From assembly GCA_029262295.1 (NCBI GenBank), contig JAJCZR010000037.1, positions 1 to 64,000 of the forward strand: a stretch of 64,000 nucleotides of DNA, read 5' to 3'. The stretch is from Deltaproteobacteria bacterium. GTDB taxonomy: Bacteria; Desulfobacterota_D; UBA1144; Nemesobacterales; Nemesobacteraceae. The notes beneath the pieces are model-generated. The model made no database searches. It worked only from the letters and a program-made list of their open reading frames with translations, and was not told where the DNA came from. Positions 10,368 to 19,125 of this stretch are shown in pieces; the stretch's first letter is position 1; the number at the start of each line of letters is the position of its first letter. The translations under genes were made by a program, and so were the position numbers.

Positions 10368-11294
10368 TTAGTGTTTATCTCCCGTTGAAACCAGATAAAG
10401 CATGGCCATCCTGATTGCAATCCCATTTGATACCTGATCCAGGATAACAGACTTTGGATCATTGGCTATTTCCGAACTAAGTTCCACACCCCTGTTAATT
10501 GGGCCCGGATGCATCACGGTAACATCTTTTTTTGCAATTTTGAGTTTGTCTTTATTCAGACCATAGAATTTAGAGTACTCCCTTAGCGATGGGAAAAACT
10601 CAAGGCTCTTCCTTTCTGCTTGCACTCTTAGCATGATCACAACATCAACATCTACTAAAGATTCCTCAAGAGAATAAAAAATTTGTACACCGAGGTCTTC
10701 AAAATATTTTGGAACTATTGATCCTGGGCCAACAATTCTTACATTCGCACCGAGTTTTAAAAATCCAAATATATCTGACCTTGCAACCCTGCTATTGAGA
10801 ATATCTCCTACAATAAGAACATTCAGCCCTTTAATACCTCCCTTAATTTGCCTGATTGTGAAAAGATCGATTAGTGCCTGACTTGGATGTTCATGTGATC
10901 CATCACCAGCATTAATTACAGAGGAATTTATTTCCCTTGCCAAGACAAAAGGCGCACCTGACATTGAGTGACGTATTACAATAATTGTGGCGCCCATTGC
11001 CTCAAGGTTCTTTGCTGTATCAACAAGGCTTTCACCTTTGACAATACTGCTTTGTGAAGAAGAAAAATTAAGTACATCTGCACTTAACCTTTTTTCCGCA
11101 ATTTCAAAAGATGACCTTGTTCTTGTACTTGGTTCTAAAAAAAGATTAACAACAGTGATCCCTTTAAGGGCAGGAACTTTCTTAACATCCCGTGAAGAAA
11201 CCTCTTTCATGGATTCAGCTGTATCCAGAATAGTTTCAATCTCACCCTGTGTTAGTTCATTTAGGCTTAAAATGTTTTTTCTGTTAAACGCCAT
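10368..11294 (-). CDS. pyrB: Aspartate carbamoyltransferase catalytic subunit
   Basis: FLEPSTRTRSSFEIAEKRL, DGSHEHPSQALIDLFTI, MHPGPINRGVE. Confidence 0.96.
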   Translation of the reverse strand: MAFNRKNILSLNELTQGEIETILDTAESMKEVSSRDVKKVPALKGITVVNLFLEPSTRTRSSFEIAEKRLSADVLNFSSSQSSIVKGESLVDTAKNLEAMGATIIVIRHSMSGAPFVLAREINSSVINAGDGSHEHPSQALIDLFTIRQIKGGIKGLNVLIVGDILNSRVARSDIFGFLKLGANVRIVGPGSIVPKYFEDLGVQIFYSLEESLVDVDVVIMLRVQAERKSLEFFPSLREYSKFYGLNKDKLKIAKKDVTVMHPGPINRGVELSSEIANDPKSVILDQVSNGIAIRMAMLYLVSTGDKH

Positions 11295-11817
11295 TTGATT
11301 TTATTACTTCTACTTCTTCTTTTTTATCCACCTCATGTATAAAAACGTTAACAATTTCGTCTTTAGAAGTTTCTATTTTAATGCCCACAAAGTCAGGTTG
11401 AATAGGAAGCTCTCTATTTCCTCTATCTACTAAAACGGCAAGTTTTACTGAGGACGGCCTTCCAAAATCCATAATGGAGTTTATTGCAGCCCTTGCCGTG
11501 CGTCCTGTGTTAATAACATCGTCCACCAGCAACACATCTTTATCTTCAATATCAATGGGTATTTCAGTTTTTTGCAGCTGAGGCCAAGCTTTGTTGTTTT
11601 TAAAATCATCCCTGTAAAGGGTAATATCAAGGGTTCCAAAATGAACTGACTTTCCGGTTTTATCTTTTATCATACTTACTAATCTTTTCCCAAGAAATTC
11701 GCCCCTTGTTTTAATACCAATAACAACCAGGGCTTCAAGATTACCCTTGTTTATATTATTAAAACTGTCTGAAATAAAATCTTTAATTCCATCGCTCCCA
11801 CTGATTTTTTTACTCAT
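11284..11817 (-). CDS. pyrR: Bifunctional pyr operon regulator/uracil phosphoribosyltransferase PyrR
   Basis: GIKTRGEFLGKRL, VLLVDDVINTGRTARAAINSI PRPP loop; next to pyrB. Confidence 0.94.
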   Translation of the reverse strand: MSKKISGSDGIKDFISDSFNNINKGNLEALVVIGIKTRGEFLGKRLVSMIKDKTGKSVHFGTLDITLYRDDFKNNKAWPQLQKTEIPIDIEDKDVLLVDDVINTGRTARAAINSIMDFGRPSSVKLAVLVDRGNRELPIQPDFVGIKIETSKDEIVNVFIHEVDKKEEVEVIKSNGV

Positions 11818-11823
11818 ACCAGA

Positions 11824-12171
11824 TTAAAAGACCCCTGCTTCTGCTGCTTTACATTCATGATAAAATTCAAACTTTTTTTGGTAATATCCAAAGAAATCTG
11901 CAGTATCTGTATAATATATTTCAACAAATGTTCCATCCTCAGCTTCAGTAACTTTGTGTTGTCTTTGTGATTTAGGAATTCCCAGCTCATTAAGGTCATT
12001 GTTAATAGTTCCAGTAATATATTCTTTATGATACCTATAGATACGGTCTGCATTATCTTTACAAATGCTTTTTATAGCCACAGATTTGTAATAAATTGGC
12101 ACTATTTTCCAGGCAACTACTATTGCAACCACAATAAAGATAACCAAGAAAGTTTTTTTCAGAAATTCCAT
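11824..12171 (-). CDS. Small membrane-anchored protein, DUF4845-like
   Basis: Single N-terminal TM, about 80-aa soluble part, adjacent to lepB as DUF4845 proteins often are; family call tentative. Confidence 0.6.
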   Translation of the reverse strand: MEFLKKTFLVIFIVVAIVVAWKIVPIYYKSVAIKSICKDNADRIYRYHKEYITGTINNDLNELGIPKSQRQHKVTEAEDGTFVEIYYTDTADFFGYYQKKFEFYHECKAAEAGVF

Positions 12172-12189
12172 TAAGTAATCCCCCAGTAG

Positions 12190-13134
12190 TTAGTTAATAT
12201 CAGAGAATATTCTGTTCCATCTAACTTTACCAAAAATCTCAGGGTTTTTAAAATCCCACGACCAGTGAATAAAAAATGCTTTACCAGATACATTTTCAAC
12301 AGGAACAAAACCCCAAAACCTGCTGTCGTAACTATTATCTCTATTATCACCCATTACAAAAAGATTTTCTTCTGGCACGACTAAAGGAAAATCAATTCTT
12401 CCAAGTTCAGTTGAACTAAAACCTTTTCTGTATATTACTCGTGATTCTCCGGCAGGAAGCAATTGTTTATACTCATCAGCTGTTCGTGTTACTTTACTGT
12501 CTAAATATTCATAATCACCAATGTAGAGCTGTTTTATAGGTTCATCATTTACATAAACAACCCTTTTTCTTATATCCACTTTATCCCCGGGAAGACCAAT
12601 AACCCTCTTAATATAATGAACACCTGTTGCGGCAACGCCAGAATCCCTACCCTCGGGAAATTGAAATACTATTACGTCACCTCTTTTTATATCTTTAATA
12701 GGGAAGATCACTTTGCCAAGAAATGGTATATTGGTCCCATAAATAAATTTATTCACTAAAAGCTGATCGCCAATTAATAGCGTTGGGATCATTGAGCCTG
12801 ATGGAATTTTGAAAGGCTGCACAACAAAAGTACGAATTAGAAAAGCAAGCGCTAAGGCAAAAATAAGGACTTCTAAATTTTGCCTTATTTTTGATTTTTC
12901 ATAGGTACCCAGGTTTTTTTTATTAAAGTTAATAAGTGAGTTGTGAGTCCTTTTAATTTCTTTAAGACCGCCTTTTTCAATAGCAGTTTCAGATTCTTTA
13001 ATTTTTTGATCTGCTTCGTAAGCAATTTCAGGTTTTAAAAATTGCCTGTGTTTATTAAGAATCTTGTTTGTTGTTCTTAATAATTCTTTGGATTTTTTTA
13101 CTGTCGATCTTTTTTTAAACCAGGAAAGAATCAT
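12190..13134 (-). CDS. lepB: Signal peptidase I
   Basis: IPSGSMIPTLLIGDQLLVNKFIYG, GVHYIKRVIGLPGD, FVMGDNRDNSYDSRFWG; about 90-aa extension before the TM. Confidence 0.95.
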   Translation of the reverse strand: MILSWFKKRSTVKKSKELLRTTNKILNKHRQFLKPEIAYEADQKIKESETAIEKGGLKEIKRTHNSLINFNKKNLGTYEKSKIRQNLEVLIFALALAFLIRTFVVQPFKIPSGSMIPTLLIGDQLLVNKFIYGTNIPFLGKVIFPIKDIKRGDVIVFQFPEGRDSGVAATGVHYIKRVIGLPGDKVDIRKRVVYVNDEPIKQLYIGDYEYLDSKVTRTADEYKQLLPAGESRVIYRKGFSSTELGRIDFPLVVPEENLFVMGDNRDNSYDSRFWGFVPVENVSGKAFFIHWSWDFKNPEIFGKVRWNRIFSDIN

Positions 13135-13193
13135 ATTAAGGCAAAGATTATAAACGTGATAGTAGACATTTCAATAAAAAATCTAAATTACTC

Positions 13194-15347
13194 TTAGCCA
13201 AAAGATGGTCTCTCAACTAACATCACACCATCTATCATTTTCAAAGAATTTATAACCTGATCCAGCTGTTCAATGCTGTTTACAGTTATGTTAAATGTGC
13301 CAACGGCATGCCCTGCACCTGTCTGGTTCATTTCAACCTTGGATATATTCACATCCGAATTTGATATTAATTTTGTAAGGTCTGACAAAATACCTGGTTT
13401 GTCTTCACATTTTACATGAATTGTTGTGGGAAGCTGCCCGCTAAATTTCTCATCCCAATTAATCTCAATTCTTCTTTCCGGATCAACCTCAAAAAGCTTT
13501 GGGCAATTTGATTTGTGTGCGGTAATTCCTCTACCTCTTGTTATAAAACCAATTATTGGTTCTCCTGGAACTGGAGTGCAACAGTTACCAAACCTTATAA
13601 GAATATTGTCATAACCTTTTACCAAAACAGAATTATTGAATTCAGGTTTACTGATTTTATCAACTATACTTTTGATTCTTTCATCTTTTTTGGTCTTGTC
13701 ACCTAATTCGTCTGGTTTAATGATTTTTATAAGCTCATTGGCAGAAATTGTCCCAAAACCAACCGCTTTATAAAAATCATTAATACCCTCAAACTTCAAC
13801 TTCTTTAAAGATGCATCAAGTTTGTTTTTTTCAATAAGTTTTTTAAGATTTAGCTTGCTTGCAACAAACTTTCTTTTGGTAATAGACTCACCAACTTCTA
13901 GGGCCTTCGTGTTTTCTTCATCCCGAAGCCAGCTTCTAATACTGGTTTTTGCTTTTGAGGTAATAACAAAATCAAGCCAGTCCCTGTTAGGCGCTTTATC
14001 TTTTGCTGTTATCACTTCAACCATATCACCGGTGTGCAGTTTACAATCAAGTGCAACCATATTTCTATTAACAAGGGCCCTTGTGCAGTGGTTTCCAACA
14101 TCACTATGAATTGCGTAAGCAAAATCTACTGGAGTGGCCCCAATCGGAAGTTCAATAAGATCGGCATTTGGAGTGTACACATATATTACATTTGATATTA
14201 ACTCACCTTTTATTGCTTCAATAAACTCAGTGGGGTCTTTAATATCTTTAAACTCTATTAACTGCCTTAGGTTTGAATAAACCTCCACATTATCATTTCC
14301 ATCTTTTGCACCTTCTTTATAGTTCCAGTGAGCTGCAACACCATATTCTGCAAAGTGGTGCATTTCTTCGGTTCTTATCTGAATCTCCATCTGCTCACCA
14401 AAAGGGCCAATCACAGTTGTATGAAGGGACTTATATCCATTGGCTTTTGGAAGCGCCACATAATCTTTTATCCTGCCCGGGATTGGTTTCCATATTTGAT
14501 GCACTGCCCCAAGTGCTTGATAACACTCAGTAACATCTTTAGTAATAATTCTGAAAGCAAGAACATCATAAATATTCTGAAAATCCATATTCCCTACATT
14601 CATTTTTTTATTAATGCCGTATATGTGTTTAAACCTTCCTGTAATTTTAGATTTAACACCTATTTCCTTCATCTTATCCTGTAGTAAGGATTTGACTTCT
14701 TTAACGTAGTTTTTCCACTCCTTCTTTTTTTTGGAAACAAGTTTTGAGAGCCTTAAATATTCTTTCGGATCAGAAAATTTAAAAGCCAGATCTTCAAGCT
14801 CAGTTGATATCCAGTTAATACCAAGCCTGTGGGCAAGAGGAGCATAAATTTCCATTGTCTCATTCGATATTCTTATTTGTCTCTCTTTTGCAAGGTGCTT
14901 TAGGGTCCTCATATTGTGAAGTCTGTCGGCTAATTTAACCAGGACAACCCTTATGTCCTTAGCAGTGGCAAGGATGAGTTTTCTGAAACTTTCAGCCTGC
15001 TTTTCAACATCGGTTACATTTGGCAGACGGCTAATTTTTGTTGTGCCATCTACAAGGAAACAGATTTCCTCGCCAAAAAGCGCCTCTATTTCCTCAAGCG
15101 TGGCCAAAGTATCTTCCACTGTATCATGTAGAAGGCCCGTAACGACGGAAGGGATATCAAGTTGCAGGTCAGTGAGGATGGCGGAGACTTCAAGTGGGTG
15201 GCTCAGGTATGGTTCTCCTGAGACTCTTTTTTGCCCGGCATGTACTTTCGCAGAGTAAACATAGGCTTTTTGTAAGAGATCAACATCTTCTTCCTTAAAA
15301 TCTATATAAGCGTTAACCTTTTCAACGATGTCATTAAGCCTTATCAT
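13194..15347 (-). CDS. relA/spoT: RelA/SpoT-family (p)ppGpp synthetase/hydrolase (HD, synthetase, TGS, ACT)
   Basis: HPLEVSAIL, GLLHDTVEDT (HD), YKSLHTTVIGP (synthetase), VYTPNADLIELPIGATPVDFAYAIH (TGS), C-terminal ACT. Confidence 0.96.
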   Translation of the reverse strand: MIRLNDIVEKVNAYIDFKEEDVDLLQKAYVYSAKVHAGQKRVSGEPYLSHPLEVSAILTDLQLDIPSVVTGLLHDTVEDTLATLEEIEALFGEEICFLVDGTTKISRLPNVTDVEKQAESFRKLILATAKDIRVVLVKLADRLHNMRTLKHLAKERQIRISNETMEIYAPLAHRLGINWISTELEDLAFKFSDPKEYLRLSKLVSKKKKEWKNYVKEVKSLLQDKMKEIGVKSKITGRFKHIYGINKKMNVGNMDFQNIYDVLAFRIITKDVTECYQALGAVHQIWKPIPGRIKDYVALPKANGYKSLHTTVIGPFGEQMEIQIRTEEMHHFAEYGVAAHWNYKEGAKDGNDNVEVYSNLRQLIEFKDIKDPTEFIEAIKGELISNVIYVYTPNADLIELPIGATPVDFAYAIHSDVGNHCTRALVNRNMVALDCKLHTGDMVEVITAKDKAPNRDWLDFVITSKAKTSIRSWLRDEENTKALEVGESITKRKFVASKLNLKKLIEKNKLDASLKKLKFEGINDFYKAVGFGTISANELIKIIKPDELGDKTKKDERIKSIVDKISKPEFNNSVLVKGYDNILIRFGNCCTPVPGEPIIGFITRGRGITAHKSNCPKLFEVDPERRIEINWDEKFSGQLPTTIHVKCEDKPGILSDLTKLISNSDVNISKVEMNQTGAGHAVGTFNITVNSIEQLDQVINSLKMIDGVMLVERPSFG

Positions 15348-15361
15348 TTTGCCTCTTTAAT

Positions 15362-16057
15362 TCATCTCAAATTAAACCTTTTAGTAATAATTTCATCAAA
15401 AATTTTATCACTTTTAACTCTTTCTGCAGCAAGGGAATGTTCATTCGTTAGAGTGGGCGCAGAATCATTAGATTTAAAATTTCTCTCAAATATTATTATG
15501 GATTCAATTGTCTTTCCAGCTGCATCCATATCATCATTAATAATAATATAATCATACTCTTTTGACTTTTGTATCTCATATTTCACAACATTCAGCCTAA
15601 GTGAGATATCATCTTTTTTTTCTGAATTTCTCATCTCAAGCCTTTTTCTTAGCACTTTCATTGATGGGGGCACAACAAATATAAAAATAGCGTCTGGAAA
15701 TTTTTGTTTTAGTTGTTCTGCACCCTGCACATCAATATCAAGAAGAATATCAACTCCTTTTTCATTAGTATCTTTAATGTTATCAATTGGTGTGCCATAC
15801 AGGTTTCCATGCACTTTAGCCCACTCGGCAAACTTTCCCTCTTTCACCATTTCAGTAAACGTGTTTTGATCCACGAAGAAATAGTCAACTCCATCCACCT
15901 CACCATTGCGTATAGGCCTTGTGGTAAATGACACTGAAAACCTGAGGTTATCAATGTTTTTTACCGCATGGCTTGAAAGAGTTGTCTTGCCACTGCCAGA
16001 TGGCCCTGATATTACAAATAAACGTCCTTTCATAATTTTAGTAAACTTATGTATCAC
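15362..16057 (-). CDS. gmk: Guanylate kinase
   Basis: ISGPSGSGKTTL, FSVSFTTRPIRNGEVDGVDYFFVD. Confidence 0.94.
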   Translation of the reverse strand: MIHKFTKIMKGRLFVISGPSGSGKTTLSSHAVKNIDNLRFSVSFTTRPIRNGEVDGVDYFFVDQNTFTEMVKEGKFAEWAKVHGNLYGTPIDNIKDTNEKGVDILLDIDVQGAEQLKQKFPDAIFIFVVPPSMKVLRKRLEMRNSEKKDDISLRLNVVKYEIQKSKEYDYIIINDDMDAAGKTIESIIIFERNFKSNDSAPTLTNEHSLAAERVKSDKIFDEIITKRFNLR

Positions 16058-16122
16058 TGTTGCCGAATAAAAAGATTAAATTATAATAAAAAATTATAAT
16101 TCAGCATAGTCAATAATAATAT

Positions 16123-16872
16123 ATGAACAACAAACTTCCTTATATAGACTGCAGATTAATTTTCATTTTGATTGTTTTTATATTCTTTTCAAACAGCATT
16201 GCTTTAGCAGAAAAGCAATTTTTTTATAAATGGAAAGATGACAAAGGCACCACACATGTAACTGACAATAAAGATAATGTGCCTCAAAAATTCAGAAATA
16301 AAGTAGTGAAATATGAGAAAAAAGAAGGTCTTGAAAAACAAGGAATAAAAACATATTACGATAAAGGCCAGAAGCTAGTACTTAAATATAAATATTTTTT
16401 GTTGGGATTACTGCTTATTGTTTCAACACTTATTCTTTTAATAAAAGTTTTTAGAAAAACAAAAGAACTTAACCTTAAAAGAAAAACAATTTCAACTGAA
16501 AAAATTATCAAAAACTCTGGAATTGAAAATATGGGCGCTGATGAATTTAAAGATAATGTAAAAGAAATCCTTATTAGAAGCGGCTATAAACTTGCTCAGA
16601 TAGATGCCCCTTTTAAGACTTTTTCTGACTTTATTGGTGAAAAGAAAGGTAAGAAATATACCGTTCTCATTAGCACCGCATTAAATGAAATATCAAAAAA
16701 CCAAATCAGTGATCTTGAAAGCGAAAGAGACAAATATGGATGTGATGGTTCAATTGCGATTGCAAAATCAGGATTTGATAATTCAGCAGCCTCTTTTGCC
16801 AAAGAAAATGGCTGTAAAATTATTGACCGAAAGACAATAGCAAAAGCTATTTTAGGTAAGTCACAAATCTAG
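16123..16872 (+). CDS. Signal peptide + DUF4124-like domain + TM + cytosolic Mrr-like restriction-endonuclease-fold domain
   Basis: QFFYKWKDDKGTTHVTDNKDNVPQKFR (DUF4124-like), hydrophobic helix, then MGADEFKDNVKEILIRSGYKL...SFAKENGCKIIDRKTIAKAI (Mrr-like layout). Confidence 0.6.
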   Translation: MNNKLPYIDCRLIFILIVFIFFSNSIALAEKQFFYKWKDDKGTTHVTDNKDNVPQKFRNKVVKYEKKEGLEKQGIKTYYDKGQKLVLKYKYFLLGLLLIVSTLILLIKVFRKTKELNLKRKTISTEKIIKNSGIENMGADEFKDNVKEILIRSGYKLAQIDAPFKTFSDFIGEKKGKKYTVLISTALNEISKNQISDLESERDKYGCDGSIAIAKSGFDNSAASFAKENGCKIIDRKTIAKAILGKSQI

Positions 16873-16873
16873 T

Positions 16874-17545
16874 TTAAAAATTAGTTAAAAAATCCGGGTT
16901 AATTTTTTCAAAACTTTCAAAAACAAGATCAGCATCTTTAATTTCATCACTGTTGTATGAATTGGAAATCCCAACGCATTTCATTCCAGCAGATTTTGCA
17001 GCCTGAATTCCATAAACCGCATCTTCAAAGACAAGGCATTCCTCAGCCATTAATTGAAAGTCATTTCTGGAATTAAATTCGTCTAAAACTTTAAGATAAA
17101 CTTCTGGATTTGGTTTACAGTTCTCCACTTCATCAGCACTAACTATAAAATCAAAATACTTTTCCATATTCAATTTATTTAGAATGATCTCAATTTCTGA
17201 CCTCAAAGCCCCGGAACCTATTGCCACAGGATAATTACCATTAATATTTTGTAAAAATTCACGAACTCCAGGAAAAACCTTTATACTATCTTCAATCAAT
17301 GCTTCAAATATCCTGGATTTTTTATTTATAAGTTGCTCAACCTGTTGGGGGCTTTCATATTTGCCAAAATCAGACAAAGAATTTGTAAAAAAAGTCTTAT
17401 CATCAAATGCAAGGTATTTTAAAATGTAATCTTCTTTGCTTAAACTAACACCTACATCTCTTAACACTTGCTGAAATACTTTCAGATGAAGCGGCTCGCT
17501 ATCAACTACAACACCATCAAAATCAAAAATAATAGCTTTTATCAT
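16874..17545 (-). CDS. HAD-superfamily hydrolase (beta-phosphoglucomutase/phosphatase-like)
   Basis: MIKAIIFDFDGVVVDSEPLH; likely start at 17545 rather than 17575. Confidence 0.88.
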   Translation of the reverse strand: MIKAIIFDFDGVVVDSEPLHLKVFQQVLRDVGVSLSKEDYILKYLAFDDKTFFTNSLSDFGKYESPQQVEQLINKKSRIFEALIEDSIKVFPGVREFLQNINGNYPVAIGSGALRSEIEIILNKLNMEKYFDFIVSADEVENCKPNPEVYLKVLDEFNSRNDFQLMAEECLVFEDAVYGIQAAKSAGMKCVGISNSYNSDEIKDADLVFESFEKINPDFLTNF

Positions 17546-17755
17546 TTTATATATTCCTGGAAAAAATATTTTCAACTACTTTTTTAAAACTAATGATCCA
17601 ACAACTAAAAAACAGTACATAAACAAATTTTTTTGTGTTAATTTCATGTAAATAACTTTTATTTACACTATAACTTCAGCTTTGTGAATCCAAGATTGCA
17701 GCTTGAAGAGTAATTTATATTGGAAATAATATAAATCTATACAATTAAACCAGGA

Positions 17756-18742
17756 GTGTTACAAATAATGAGTGCAAATGAAGTAACCCATGATGATGTT
17801 CAGGAATTTTATGGTGAAGCTGCAAAAAAACCACAAGCAGATCTTTGCTGTCCAACAAACTACCCGATTGAAGATACAAGCCATATTCCACAAGAAGTAA
17901 TAGACAGGTTTTATGGTTGTGGCAGCCCTGTAGGAATTGCGGAAATAAAAAATGGAGAAACTGTTGTTGACCTTGGATCAGGTGCCGGGATTGACTGCTT
18001 TATAGCTGCAAAAAAAGCAGGTGCTGTAGGTAGTGTTATTGGAATTGATATGACAGATGAGATGCTCGAGGTTGCAAGAAAAAGTAGTGAAAAAGTTTCT
18101 GAAAACCTTGGATATAGAAATGTTGAATTCAGAAAAGGTTATCTTGAGGAGATTCCCGTTGATAGTGAAACAGTTGATCTTATAACCTCAAACTGCGTTA
18201 TTAATCTTTCTCCAAACAAAGTAAAAGTTTTCCAGGAAATGATCAGAACACTTAAAGATCATGGAAGAATTCTTATCTCAGATGTTGTTTCTGAGGTTTC
18301 GCTTCCAAAAGAAATAAGGGAAGACAAACAACTTTGGGGAGAATGCCTTGGTGGGTGCGTCACAGAAAACCAGTTAATCTCATATCTTGAACAGGCAGGT
18401 TTTTATGGAGTTGAAATACTTGGGAAAACATTTTGGAAAACTGTTGAAAAAATCAATTTTTATTCTGTTTCCGTAAGGGCATTTAAACATAACAAATCTG
18501 ACAAATGTGTTTATGAGGGGCAAAAAGCAGTTTATTGTGGCCCATTTAAAGTAATTATAGATGATGAAGGACATGTCTTTCCAAGAAACGAAGAAGTAGA
18601 AGTATGCAGCGATACAGCTTCAAAATTAAGCAGGCCACCATATAAAATGTTCTTCAATATAATTGAACCTGATGACAAAACAGGGAATTCATGCTGCACT
18701 CCAGGAGCAAATGGTTTATCAGACAGCCCATCTTGTTGCTAA
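17756..18742 (+). CDS. arsM: ArsM-like arsenite methyltransferase of an arsenosugar-biosynthesis-type cluster
   Basis: GETVVDLGSGAGIDCFIAAKKAG SAM motif, DLITSNCVINLSPNK, Cys-rich C-terminus SCCTPGANGLSDSPSCC; probable start MSANEV at 17768. Confidence 0.88.
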   Translation: MLQIMSANEVTHDDVQEFYGEAAKKPQADLCCPTNYPIEDTSHIPQEVIDRFYGCGSPVGIAEIKNGETVVDLGSGAGIDCFIAAKKAGAVGSVIGIDMTDEMLEVARKSSEKVSENLGYRNVEFRKGYLEEIPVDSETVDLITSNCVINLSPNKVKVFQEMIRTLKDHGRILISDVVSEVSLPKEIREDKQLWGECLGGCVTENQLISYLEQAGFYGVEILGKTFWKTVEKINFYSVSVRAFKHNKSDKCVYEGQKAVYCGPFKVIIDDEGHVFPRNEEVEVCSDTASKLSRPPYKMFFNIIEPDDKTGNSCCTPGANGLSDSPSCC

Positions 18743-18764
18743 GTCATCTTAGGAGAAGGTTAAT

Positions 18765-19100
18765 ATGTCATACTATGATCCATCTGATCTAAAGAGATTT
18801 GCTGAAGTTGGTAAATTCAGCAAAGAACTTATGGATAAGTTTTTTGAATATTACAATAGTGCAGTTGGTGAAGACGGCGCCTTAACAAAAAGAGAGAAAT
18901 CATTAATTGCTCTTGCTGTAGCTCATACTGAACAGTGCCCTTATTGTATTGATGCATACACTACTCAGTGCCTTGAATCAGGCGCTGATCCTGAGCAGAT
19001 GACTGAAGCAGTACACGTTGCGGCATCAATGTCCGCAGGAATAAAGTTAATCCATGCCCTACAGATGCAAAATTCACTCAAAAAAAAGGGTGCCCTTTAA
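18765..19100 (+). CDS. AhpD/carboxymuconolactone decarboxylase-like protein, arsenosugar-associated peroxidase-like type
   Basis: LTKREKSLIALAVAHTEQCPYCIDAYTTQCLE CXXC motif; between arsM- and arsS-like genes. Confidence 0.87.
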   Translation: MSYYDPSDLKRFAEVGKFSKELMDKFFEYYNSAVGEDGALTKREKSLIALAVAHTEQCPYCIDAYTTQCLESGADPEQMTEAVHVAASMSAGIKLIHALQMQNSLKKKGAL

Positions 19101-19125
19101 AACTTTCTTTCAAACTATTTCGTAG

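Noticed and set aside
10367-10462. N-terminal extension of dihydroorotase in the ORF track
   Set aside because: Overlaps the end of pyrB; MSLLIRNGRVIDP at 10366 matches the normal dihydroorotase start
11814-12053. 79-aa minus ORF
   Set aside because: Alternate frame of the DUF4845-like gene
14328-14684. 118-aa plus-strand ORF
   Set aside because: Antisense of the relA/spoT-like gene; no domain
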